DNA from: Sphingobacterium bambusae
Lineage (GTDB): Bacteria > Bacteroidota > Bacteroidia > Sphingobacteriales > Sphingobacteriaceae
Assembly: GCF_033955345.1 (NCBI RefSeq)
Contig: NZ_CP138332.1
Span: 3,968,001-4,032,000 of the forward strand
Direction of reading: 5' to 3'
Length of the DNA stretch: 64,000 nucleotides
The notes under the pieces were generated by a model. That model made no database searches, was not told the origin of the DNA, and was given only the letters and a program-made list of their open reading frames with translations. Shown here piece by piece: positions 26,547 through 34,931 of this stretch. Position 1 is the first letter of the stretch. Each line of letters opens with the position of its first letter. A program made the translations under genes and the position numbers.

Positions 26547-27917
26547 ATGAAACTATTGTTAACCTTACTGTCCGTCCTAATCTTGCCTTCATGGCAGTCC
26601 GTGTTGGCACAGTCAACCGCACAGTCAGCTGCTTTAACTATAAGCGAAAAACAAGCCTACATACCATCCAAGGTGTGGCGTGTGCCGGATGACAACGACT
26701 ATAGTGATCCAAACAGCGAATACAGTAACGATCGAAGAGTCGAGTCAGCAAATATCATAATTTTCTGGGCAAAAGAATACGGTGCCGATCCGACGACAAA
26801 TGCGGAAGTGAGCAAGCGGTTCGATCCAGCGGAGCTTTTAAAAACATCCGAAGAGTTGTACGGTTTTTATACCAAGGAGCTCAAATTTGTGGAAGTTGGA
26901 AAGTCTGTGTCTGATCGGTATAAATTATTGATGTACGTATTTGGAGGCGATGATGGCACGGCTTACGGTGGTGGCGCGGAAGACAAGATCGGGGTGCTGT
27001 GGACGCCTGCGGTACGCGTGGCCAAGCCTCCTTATGGTGCGCTGGCGCATGAGATGGGGCACAGCTTTCAATATTTGGCCAAATGCGACGGCAATTGGGC
27101 TTTTTCTTCTCCGCCAAAAGGCAGTCGAGGAAATAGTATTTTCGAAATGACCTCTCAGTATATGCTGTGGCAGGTGTATCCAGATTGGGTTACTTTTGAA
27201 AACTATCACCTTAAAGGCTTTATGGAAAAAACACATTACGCTTTTTTGCACGAAACCAATCAATATCATTCCCCCTTCGTGTTGGAGTATTGGGCAAGCA
27301 AACATGGCATCGATTTCATCGGCAAAATGTGGCGATCGGTCAAAGAGGGCGAAGATCCGGTTATGGCTTATCAGCGTATGACAAATACCTCACAAGAAGC
27401 ATTCAATGATGAGTTGTTTGACGCCTATCGCCGTTTTGTGACTTGGGATCTGCCTCGTGTAGAGTTGGCTGCTAAGCCTTACGCCAACCAGCATAGCAGT
27501 AAGCTACTCAACGAAGGGAAGGGCACTTGGCGAATTGCTCCTTCGCACGCTCCTCAGGACTATGGGTACAATGCTTTCCGTTTAACATTGCCTCAAAAGT
27601 CATCTACGGTGTCGCTTCGTTTCGAAGGATTGAAAAATGCGGCCGGCTATCGTACTATACAGCCCGAGCGCGCCGGTTGGCGTTATGGTTTCTTGGCTGT
27701 TTCTAAGGAAGGTAAACGTACCTATAGGCCTGTAGAACATAAACCACAAGGTAAAGTTAAATTCAAGGTGCCAAAGGATACGGAATATCTGTGGTTTATT
27801 GTGATGGGCGCACCTGACACGCATGCGATTCACCTCGTGGATGGTAAGGAAGAAACAGATGAACAGTGGCCTTATCAGATCGAGATAAATAATATGTTGT
27901 TATTCGATAATAAATAA
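26547..27917 (+). CDS. Secreted DUF6055-type putative zinc metallopeptidase (module copy 1)
   Basis: 456 residues from ATG 26547 (MKLLLTLLSVLILPSW; cleavage expected after VLAQ), so soluble or periplasmic. The candidate zinc site is LAHEMGHSFQY (His168, Glu169, His172), and a later FEMTSQYMLWQ supplies a possible third ligand of gluzincin type. The second half is beta-rich with AAGYRTIQPERAGWRYGF and WFIVMGAPDTHAI. A clear paralogue lies at 62273 and shares HE-GHSFQ, KHGID, WRYG and DEQWPY segments. That one is a lipoprotein and has an extra C-terminal domain missing here. I recall the family as DUF6055; its substrate is unknown. A strong terminator separates it from the SusC gene of the same module. 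Confidence 0.82.
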   Translation: MKLLLTLLSVLILPSWQSVLAQSTAQSAALTISEKQAYIPSKVWRVPDDNDYSDPNSEYSNDRRVESANIIIFWAKEYGADPTTNAEVSKRFDPAELLKTSEELYGFYTKELKFVEVGKSVSDRYKLLMYVFGGDDGTAYGGGAEDKIGVLWTPAVRVAKPPYGALAHEMGHSFQYLAKCDGNWAFSSPPKGSRGNSIFEMTSQYMLWQVYPDWVTFENYHLKGFMEKTHYAFLHETNQYHSPFVLEYWASKHGIDFIGKMWRSVKEGEDPVMAYQRMTNTSQEAFNDELFDAYRRFVTWDLPRVELAAKPYANQHSSKLLNEGKGTWRIAPSHAPQDYGYNAFRLTLPQKSSTVSLRFEGLKNAAGYRTIQPERAGWRYGFLAVSKEGKRTYRPVEHKPQGKVKFKVPKDTEYLWFIVMGAPDTHAIHLVDGKEETDEQWPYQIEINNMLLFDNK

Positions 27918-27944
27918 TTTTTATTTTTCGGTTTTAATGAATTA

Positions 27945-27980
27945 AAAAACGCCTTTCGATGATCTCGAAAGGCGTTTTTT
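27945..27980 (+). terminator. Strong intrinsic terminator
   Basis: AAAAACGCCTTTCGA pairs with TCGAAAGGCGTTTTT across a five-base loop, with T-runs on both sides. It isolates the DUF6055-type gene from the SusC operon. Confidence 0.85.
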
Positions 27981-28167
27981 TATGCTTTTAGAATGTTTTT
28001 ATGTCTGTTTTGCGACAAGTTTTTGTTGTTAATTCTTTGGTGTTTGATTTTATTCCTTATAAGAATCTATTATTCTTTATCAGAAATCAAAAAATAGTGC
28101 ATAATAACCTGTTAAAAAATGGATATGCTTGGTTAATATGTGAGGGAGCAAGCTCTTTTTCGCCACC

Positions 28168-28175
28168 TATATTTG
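28168..28175 (+). promoter_or_regulatory. Candidate -7 box of the SusC operon
   Basis: TATATTTG matches TAnnTTTG, about 36 bases before the ATG at 28212. No good -33 TTG is visible. Confidence 0.4.
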
Positions 28176-28211
28176 GTTAATTAATAACTACTAACTACCT
28201 AACTAGCCACT

Positions 28212-31200
28212 ATGAAAATTATAGTCTCACTATGGATTTCGGTTTTGGTGTCGGTCAATGTGTATGCGCAACAAATTCGGGGAACAGTTCTAGATCAGAA
28301 CAAGTCACCGATAGCGGGAGCATCCGTAAAAAACCTCAGCACCTCATTAACAACACAAACCGATCAAAAGGGCGAATTTGCCCTCACTGCCAATGGGCAG
28401 CAAATTTTGGAAATCTCTTCCATCGGGTATGAGAAGAAACAGGTGTCAGCGGGTCAGGTGCCGCTGGTCATCACCCTTACTGAAACACTCAGTACCTTGG
28501 AGGAAGCCGTGGTTATCGGTTACCAAACGGTAAGCCGTAAGAAAGCCACCGCAGCAATCTCTAGTATCTCGGGAAAAGATTTGGAGAATTTGCCCGCCGC
28601 CAGTTTTGATATGCTCCTGCAAGGGCGTTTAGCTGGTGTAAATGTGCAGAATTTCTCGGGAGCGCCCGGCGCTTCACCTACCTTGGCGGTGCGTGGTACC
28701 TCTGCGGTAAGCACGCAGTACTCAGGTGATGACTACTATAACGTTATCAGCAGCCCTTTGTATGTTATCGATGGTGTGCCACAGCCTACCGAACAATTCG
28801 TTGGTCCAAATACCGGAACAGGTACGAACTACCTAGCGGGTCTTAATCCCAATGATATCGAATCGGTAGATGTGTTGCGGGATGCCTCTGCGGCGGCGAT
28901 CTATGGATCAAGAGCGGCCAATGGTGTGGTGATGATTACCACCAAGAAAGGTAGAACAGGGGAGCCGCGCGTTATGGTTACCGGCTACACCGGCGTAACG
29001 CAAAGGCCCGAACTACGGGACGTTACCTTAGGTGCCTTGGAGCGCAGACAGAAGTTGGAGATCCTGAATCGTCAATTGACCTACAACGACCTGCGTAATA
29101 TGCCACGATTGTTAACGGACTCGTTGAATCCGGCCTTTAATGGTAATACCGATTGGCAAGATCTTTTCTACCAAAAGGGAAGTGTCAGTAATGCCAATCT
29201 TTCCTTGTCTGGTGGTGGAAACTCGACAACCTATCGCTTCAGCGGTGATATGTTCGATGAACAGGGTATTGTGAAAGCTACCGGCTTCAAACGGTATAAT
29301 GGTCGCTTGACCCTATCGACGAAAGCCTTGAATGAAAGGTTGACGATCAATCCTAACGTTTCTTACTCGTACAACTCGAGAGATCGTGGTAATGGCAGTA
29401 ATACCAGTCCAATAGCTTTGGGTGCTGGGAACATGCCGACCTCTTTGTTGAACCTGTCCCAATCCAAAAGAGAGTTTTTGTTGGGGCAGTACAGCTCGAA
29501 CTTGGACGTGAACGAGAATACCAACTTGAACGTTAACCTAAACCTCAGCTTACTATTGGCTCCAGGCTTAACTTTTACTTCACAGTCTGCCTACATTGCT
29601 AATGACGCGAAGCGCGATTACAACCGCCCTAGTGAGTTGATGAGTGGTGCGGGAAATTACTCGTCATCGACAGCCTACGGCGATGCACAACTTCGTATAT
29701 CGAACATTTTGAGCTACTCCAATACGTTCGGAAAACATTCCGTAAGTGCACTTATTGGACAGGAGGCAGAGAAGAACAGGATCGAATCGGTGAGTGCATG
29801 GGGTAGTTTAGGGGTTTCTGACCAGATTCAAGTGGTCAATGGATTCCTGCAGAACAACATCGGTGCCTACTCCGATCTGCAACGCTACTCCTTATTGTCT
29901 TACCTAGGTCGTTTTTCCTATGATTACGATAGCAAATACCTATTTTCTGGAGCGTTTCGTACCGATGGATCTTCTCGCTTTGGAGAAAACAATAAATGGG
30001 GTTACTTTCCGTCGGCTTCGGTGGGCTGGATCCTTACCGAGGAGGAGTTCTTGAAAGAGTCTTCTTGGTTGACCTTGTTGAAGATCCGCGGAAGCTATGG
30101 TTTGACCGGTGCGTTGCCGCCAAGCAACTATTTGCAGTACAATCTTTATAATGTAAATGCTGGAGGTTTCTCCGGTAATGGTGGTGCAGCTTCGTACAAC
30201 GGACAAGTGGTGATCATGCCTAATTTCAATAATGGTGTGGCGCAGAAAAACCTGAGCTGGCAGAAAAACAGACAGTGGAACCTCGGGGTAGATATGGAGC
30301 TGTATCGTGGTCGATTCACGATGATGGTGGATTTATTTAACAAAGAAAACTACGACGGGCTGTTTGATGTGCAGTTGCCATTGACCACCGGTTACGATAT
30401 CGCGCAGACAAACTCTGTCGCTATCCGTAACTCGGGTGTGGATATTCAATTTTCCGCAGATGTGCTTCCGCGCGATTCTAAATTTAGCTGGCGGTCGAAC
30501 TTCAACATCTCCTATGTGAAAAACCGTATCATGAACCTGCCGAATGGCGGTCGTGATCTGATCATGGAGGGAGATCGTTTTGATAAGTCACATATTCTAT
30601 CTGTGGGTTCGCCGATCAATGCATTCTACCTATACAAAACCTTGGGCGTGTTCAGTACCGTGGACGATATTCCGGTAAATCCGTATACAGGTGAACGTTT
30701 CCGTAATTCAAACGGCACCTTTGGAGCAGGTGATTTTCAGTTTGCAGATCTTGATGGAGATTACTTTATCGATATTTTCAATAGCGGTATCAACCCCGAT
30801 AAAATGCCTATTGGTGATCCGAATTTCAAATGGGTCGGTGGATGGAACAACGTGCTTTCTTACAAAAACATATCGTTGACCTTTATGTTCACCTATGGCT
30901 TTGATCGTGATGTATTGAACTTGTTCGAAGCGGATCAATTCTCGAACTCTACTTCCGGAAATGCACTTTCCAATTTTGTGTACTACTCCACACCAGATTT
31001 GGATAAGCTGAACATTTGGAGACAACCCGGCGATCAGGCTGAATATGCAAAATATGATTTAGGTACTTATCGCTACTATTACACGTCGGCGCAGACATTT
31101 TTCTTAGAAAGTGGATCCTACTTAAGATGGAAGAACTTTATTGCTTCCTACAATTTGCCGACCAACCTGCTTAAGCGATTGTCTATATCAAACCTGCGTG

Positions 31201-31346
31201 TTTTCGGTATCATGGACAACGTCTTGATGTGGCAAAAATCCAAAAAGCTTCCTGATGCAGAAGCGGTAAGCCCTTATGGTGAATATAATGGTGGCGGATA
31301 CCCGATTCCGCGGAAATATACATTAGGTTTAGAAATAACACTTTAA
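28212..31346 (+). CDS. SusC/RagA TonB-linked transporter (module copy 1)
   Basis: 1044 residues. Signal peptide (ISVLVSVNVYAQ), carboxypeptidase-like sandwich (about 20-90; VLDQNKSPIAGASVKNLS), plug (EEAVVIGYQTVSRKKATAA; NDIESVDVLRDASAAAIYG) and barrel ending YTLGLEITL. There is no STN domain, so it is not sigma-linked. It matches the SusC at 55898 closely in segments such as ERRQKLEILNR, LTDSLNPAFN and the C-terminal DAEAVSPYGEYNGGGYPIPRK, which shows that the two modules are paralogous. The SusD gene starts ten bases downstream, followed by FAS1-like and lipoprotein genes. Confidence 0.95.
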   Translation: MKIIVSLWISVLVSVNVYAQQIRGTVLDQNKSPIAGASVKNLSTSLTTQTDQKGEFALTANGQQILEISSIGYEKKQVSAGQVPLVITLTETLSTLEEAVVIGYQTVSRKKATAAISSISGKDLENLPAASFDMLLQGRLAGVNVQNFSGAPGASPTLAVRGTSAVSTQYSGDDYYNVISSPLYVIDGVPQPTEQFVGPNTGTGTNYLAGLNPNDIESVDVLRDASAAAIYGSRAANGVVMITTKKGRTGEPRVMVTGYTGVTQRPELRDVTLGALERRQKLEILNRQLTYNDLRNMPRLLTDSLNPAFNGNTDWQDLFYQKGSVSNANLSLSGGGNSTTYRFSGDMFDEQGIVKATGFKRYNGRLTLSTKALNERLTINPNVSYSYNSRDRGNGSNTSPIALGAGNMPTSLLNLSQSKREFLLGQYSSNLDVNENTNLNVNLNLSLLLAPGLTFTSQSAYIANDAKRDYNRPSELMSGAGNYSSSTAYGDAQLRISNILSYSNTFGKHSVSALIGQEAEKNRIESVSAWGSLGVSDQIQVVNGFLQNNIGAYSDLQRYSLLSYLGRFSYDYDSKYLFSGAFRTDGSSRFGENNKWGYFPSASVGWILTEEEFLKESSWLTLLKIRGSYGLTGALPPSNYLQYNLYNVNAGGFSGNGGAASYNGQVVIMPNFNNGVAQKNLSWQKNRQWNLGVDMELYRGRFTMMVDLFNKENYDGLFDVQLPLTTGYDIAQTNSVAIRNSGVDIQFSADVLPRDSKFSWRSNFNISYVKNRIMNLPNGGRDLIMEGDRFDKSHILSVGSPINAFYLYKTLGVFSTVDDIPVNPYTGERFRNSNGTFGAGDFQFADLDGDYFIDIFNSGINPDKMPIGDPNFKWVGGWNNVLSYKNISLTFMFTYGFDRDVLNLFEADQFSNSTSGNALSNFVYYSTPDLDKLNIWRQPGDQAEYAKYDLGTYRYYYTSAQTFFLESGSYLRWKNFIASYNLPTNLLKRLSISNLRVFGIMDNVLMWQKSKKLPDAEAVSPYGEYNGGGYPIPRKYTLGLEITL

Positions 31347-31356
31347 CACAGTGAAC

Positions 31357-32967
31357 ATGAATAAGATTTTATATGCTGTAGCCCGCTGCCTATTGGTGGC
31401 AACTACGATGCTATCCGTATCATGCAAGGACTTTTTGATAGAGGAACCTGTAAACTCGACCTATTCCGAGGCCTTCTGGAAAAGTTCTCGCGATTTAAGC
31501 AGTGCATTGGCCGGAAATTATGCGCTTGTCAGAAGCGTGATAAGCTCTGGTAACGGCGGTGGCCCTCGCTATTTTATGTATGGCGATGCCGTTGCAAGAT
31601 ATTATTTCACCCTGCAATATACGGGAGATGGTTTAGAGGGAATTCAAACGGGTGATTACACGTTCCAGTATAATGTGGAGAGTTTCGGTGATTGGCGTGG
31701 GTATTACAAAGCGGTTACCATGAGCAACATCATTTTGAACCGTGTGCCTAAAATAGATAACGCGCTGCTGACCGATTTGGCAAACCCAGAAAAATTTAAG
31801 AACGAAATCATGGGCGAAGCTTACTTCTTGCGTGCCTTGGTTTACTTTATGATGGTGCGCAACTGGGGTGATGTGCCTATCGTGACCGAAGAATACGAAG
31901 ATCCGATATCCGCACCTGAACTTGCGCGTAGTCCGAAAGCCGAAGTAATGGCTTTGATTGAAGCTGACTGTAAAAAGGCTTTGGAGCTGTTAGATTGGAA
32001 TTATACATCTTTGGGCGATGCAAAGGTTACTGCAAACAAAGGATCTGTAGAGGCCTTGTTGGCACATCTTTACCTTTGGCGTGCAACAACGACCGACGTC
32101 ACAACGGATCAGCCTAATATGCAGGACGTTTTGGCTGCCGAAACGGCGATCGATGCGATCACGACAAATGGTATGTATAGCCAAACGGACACGGCAAATT
32201 ATTACAGCACATTTATTGGGAAGTCCAGAGAAGGGATTTTCGAAATCGCCATCAACGATGATGTACGCGAAGGAAGTAATGCGCATATCGGTAACATGTT
32301 CTTGCGTACGTCTCACATTCAATACTATGGCACAAACTCTCGTGCTTATGTGAATTTGGATTATTTTTCCGATCACTTCTACAAATTTGATAAAGTTTGG
32401 AACTGGTACTGGAATGCAACCATAGGTCAGTGGGAATGGCGTGAGGGTGACGTGAAGGTTGTTGATGATAAGGATGTTCGTTTACGGAAGAATTTTACAG
32501 ATATGGCGACCGATCGTCCAACTTGTATTAAGTATAGCAATGTTTCTTATAGAAATACGGCGCAGAACCAAGACGCCTACCTCAGCAACAACATTATTAT
32601 ATTCCGATTGAGTGATATGTTGCTGTTGAAAGCCGAGATTGCACTATACAAAGGTAATACGTTGGCAGCAATCAATATCATCAACTCCTTCCGTACGCGC
32701 AATGGAGCCGATCCGACAGCAATGTTGCCTACTACCTTATCCAAAGACGAAGTATTGTACGAGTATGCATTGGAACGTGGTAAGGAGATGTATTTAGAAG
32801 GACACTTGATGTATGATCTGATCCGGACCAGACAGTATGCAAATTTCGTGTCTTGGTTATCGGAAAGTCGATTCAGACAAGAAGGCTTCTACTGGCCGGT
32901 GAGTCCTGATCTGTTCCGAAACAATAACAAACTGACGCAGACGACCTATTGGAGAGGAAAGGTTTAA
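31357..32967 (+). CDS. SusD/RagB lipoprotein (module copy 1)
   Basis: 536 residues from ATG 31357; the frame opens with GTG 31351. Lipobox LSVSC then KDFLIEEPVNSTYSEAFW, the standard SusD N-terminus. It has the TPR-type MGEAYFLRALVYFMMVRNWG and the C-terminal ERGKEMYLEGHLMYDLIRT and FYWPVSPDLF. It is the surface partner of the SusC just upstream. The paralogue at 59065 shares GEAYF-RA, EGHRFYDLVR and YYWPIDP. Confidence 0.95.
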   Translation: MNKILYAVARCLLVATTMLSVSCKDFLIEEPVNSTYSEAFWKSSRDLSSALAGNYALVRSVISSGNGGGPRYFMYGDAVARYYFTLQYTGDGLEGIQTGDYTFQYNVESFGDWRGYYKAVTMSNIILNRVPKIDNALLTDLANPEKFKNEIMGEAYFLRALVYFMMVRNWGDVPIVTEEYEDPISAPELARSPKAEVMALIEADCKKALELLDWNYTSLGDAKVTANKGSVEALLAHLYLWRATTTDVTTDQPNMQDVLAAETAIDAITTNGMYSQTDTANYYSTFIGKSREGIFEIAINDDVREGSNAHIGNMFLRTSHIQYYGTNSRAYVNLDYFSDHFYKFDKVWNWYWNATIGQWEWREGDVKVVDDKDVRLRKNFTDMATDRPTCIKYSNVSYRNTAQNQDAYLSNNIIIFRLSDMLLLKAEIALYKGNTLAAINIINSFRTRNGADPTAMLPTTLSKDEVLYEYALERGKEMYLEGHLMYDLIRTRQYANFVSWLSESRFRQEGFYWPVSPDLFRNNNKLTQTTYWRGKV

Positions 32968-32979
32968 TGCTATTTAAAC

Positions 32980-33669
32980 ATGAAAGATATGAAAAAATTA
33001 ATCTTACTAATGGTACTGGCAGTAACGGCTTATGCTTGTCAGAAAGACGATTATAAAAAAGATGGAGGCCAGAGTGATCCTCATGTAAATATGACGACCT
33101 ACGATTTCTTGAAAAGTCATGGTAGTTTTGATTCGTTGGTGCGGATGATCGATCATGCCGGAATCAAGGATATCGTAAACTCGGATGTGACCTTTTTCGT
33201 GACCACAGACTATGGTGCACGGGATTATGTCGCTGCAAAAAAGCAGGAGAAGATTGTGCAGGTTGGTAATGAAAATATTTCTTTTTCGATTACCGATATT
33301 CCTGCCCAGCAGCTGCGCGATTCGATGATGATGTACTTGTTTGACGGTGATCTGAACCGTGATAAATTGAGCACGGAGAACACCTACTACACGTCCAAGT
33401 TAGGTAATATTCCCGATGTTCGTTTTAACATCAAATTACGTAGAACACGTGATTTTAACACGTATTTAGATTACGTGGATTACGTAAATTTTACCAAAGT
33501 GATCAAAACTTTGGACGAAGAAGAGGCCGATTACAATGCTATACCTGATGCGGAACTGGATCGCTCTTTTGATTGCCAAACGTCTGGGCTGATCACCACA
33601 ACCGGCATTGTGCATGTGTTGGACAACTCGCACAGACTATTTTTTAACCGAGGCAAAATGGCTCAGTAA
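32980..33669 (+). CDS. FAS1 (fasciclin)-like lipoprotein (module copy 1)
   Basis: 229 residues; ATG 32989 (MKKLILLMVLAVTAYAC) is an equally possible start. Lipobox AYAC then QKDDYKKDGG. The mature part reads as one FAS1-like domain: TTYDFLKSHGSFDSLVRM, GIKDIVNSDVTFFVTTD, and a C-terminal TTTGIVHVLDN, which matches the conserved H2-like box of the fold. FAS1 domains mediate adhesion to proteins or sugars. Lying just behind SusD, it may be an extra surface-binding subunit. The copy at 60594 has the same layout, including QTTGIL and ILHVLANTH. Confidence 0.85.
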   Translation: MKDMKKLILLMVLAVTAYACQKDDYKKDGGQSDPHVNMTTYDFLKSHGSFDSLVRMIDHAGIKDIVNSDVTFFVTTDYGARDYVAAKKQEKIVQVGNENISFSITDIPAQQLRDSMMMYLFDGDLNRDKLSTENTYYTSKLGNIPDVRFNIKLRRTRDFNTYLDYVDYVNFTKVIKTLDEEEADYNAIPDAELDRSFDCQTSGLITTTGIVHVLDNSHRLFFNRGKMAQ

Positions 33670-33686
33670 TTTAACGGATAAAGATT

Positions 33687-34676
33687 ATGAAAACTATTAT
33701 AAAGACGATACTCGCCGTGCCACTGGCCTCGGTTATGCTGTTTTCCTGTTCGAAGATCGAGAATGGATTCCAAAGCGATAATATTCGATATAAATCCAAT
33801 GTGATCTTTTGTAAACGTGGTATGTCGCTCACGATGTCTGACCGGATCAATGCGGACGGTTCAACGCCGCCTTATAACTTTGAAATGATGAACCTGCGGG
33901 ATGCTTCAACGGGGCAGGCTGCACCAGCCGAGTTCTTTACGGACTATGAAATGTTGGTATTCAAAGACGGAATGGTATTCAACGCCGAAACCGATACCAC
34001 GGTTGAACTGTTGAATAAAAAGCGCGAAACGGTAAGCAGGCCACCCATGGAGTTTAATCCGGTGAGCGGACAGCTGATCTTTAACCGTGCCTCGGCCAAT
34101 CTTCCTTTGGGACGCTACGCTTTCGATGTGAACTTTACCAATACCCGCGGTGCAAAACTATTCGAGAACTTGGCTACCATTGAGATTGTGGATCCAACGA
34201 TTGAAGATATGTTTGAAGTTACCTACCAGGCGGCAACAGGTTCCAGTGCTAGTGAAGTGTTCACGACGACCACCGCACCGCGCCTCAGCTGTCGGAAAGT
34301 GTCCAATGAAGGGGCGCGTGTGATCTTGAAGATCATTGATAAAAATGGGAACGCTTTTAATCCTAGAGCCGGCGAGATCGTAAAACGCGGTGACCGCCCC
34401 ATGTTTGAGTCGCATGTGAAATTCAACCCGGTCGTCACAACCGATACGGCGTTGATCTGTGATTTTGAAGTGGCTCCTTTTCCGCTTACGAAATTGATCG
34501 CTAGTAATGGCACGGACTGGGGGTATCTAAATTATTACCGTATTCCGATGGCTTATGCATCGATCGACAACCTGCCTAATAATAACGTCAATCCGGTGTT
34601 TGGTTTCCGCGTGTTGATGGAAGGTACGTATATCGTGGAGGTAAGGCTTCCAAGCGTTACCCGTGTGCCCAGATAA
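33687..34676 (+). CDS. Beta-rich surface lipoprotein of unknown function (DUF5007/DUF5008-like; module copy 1)
   Basis: 329 residues with lipobox MLFSC then SKIENGFQSDN. There is no catalytic motif. Two or three beta-sandwich-like parts are suggested by repeats of strand-rich text, and the mid-region MEFNPVSGQLIFNRASANLP with FDVNFTNTRG has a clear counterpart in the protein at 61253 (INPLGGRLEFSAATSYLP; IDVEVSNSKG). I cannot place the Pfam family with certainty. It ends the operon at the terminator 34699-34731. It is likely a surface glycan- or protein-binding subunit, in the position of SusE/SusF in the starch system. Confidence 0.75.
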   Translation: MKTIIKTILAVPLASVMLFSCSKIENGFQSDNIRYKSNVIFCKRGMSLTMSDRINADGSTPPYNFEMMNLRDASTGQAAPAEFFTDYEMLVFKDGMVFNAETDTTVELLNKKRETVSRPPMEFNPVSGQLIFNRASANLPLGRYAFDVNFTNTRGAKLFENLATIEIVDPTIEDMFEVTYQAATGSSASEVFTTTTAPRLSCRKVSNEGARVILKIIDKNGNAFNPRAGEIVKRGDRPMFESHVKFNPVVTTDTALICDFEVAPFPLTKLIASNGTDWGYLNYYRIPMAYASIDNLPNNNVNPVFGFRVLMEGTYIVEVRLPSVTRVPR

Positions 34677-34698
34677 TATTGTTTAGTTAGTCTAGTTG

Positions 34699-34731
34699 GG
34701 CCGCCTATTTTAAATAGCGCGGCCTTTTTTT
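34699..34731 (+). terminator. Intrinsic terminator
   Basis: GGCCGC-CTATTT pairs with AAATAG-C-GCGGCC, followed by seven T residues. It closes the SusC-SusD-FAS1-lipoprotein operon. The preceding TTGTTTAGTTAG (34679-34690) also precedes the hairpin at 9803. Confidence 0.85.
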
Positions 34732-34931
34732 GCTTTGGTGTCTCTTGTTGATTGTGTTGGTTTCTGTTTAGCTTGTTGTTTTTAGTTGTTTTAGCACTTT
34801 TTTTTGTTTAAAAACCTGCTATTGGTTAATATTTGTATTTTATTTATCAAAAATAGGTAGCTAAATCGTGTTTTATCTGTCTAGATTAGTTTTTGTTAAA
34901 TGTTGATTGACTAACTAAACGATAAGATTGC

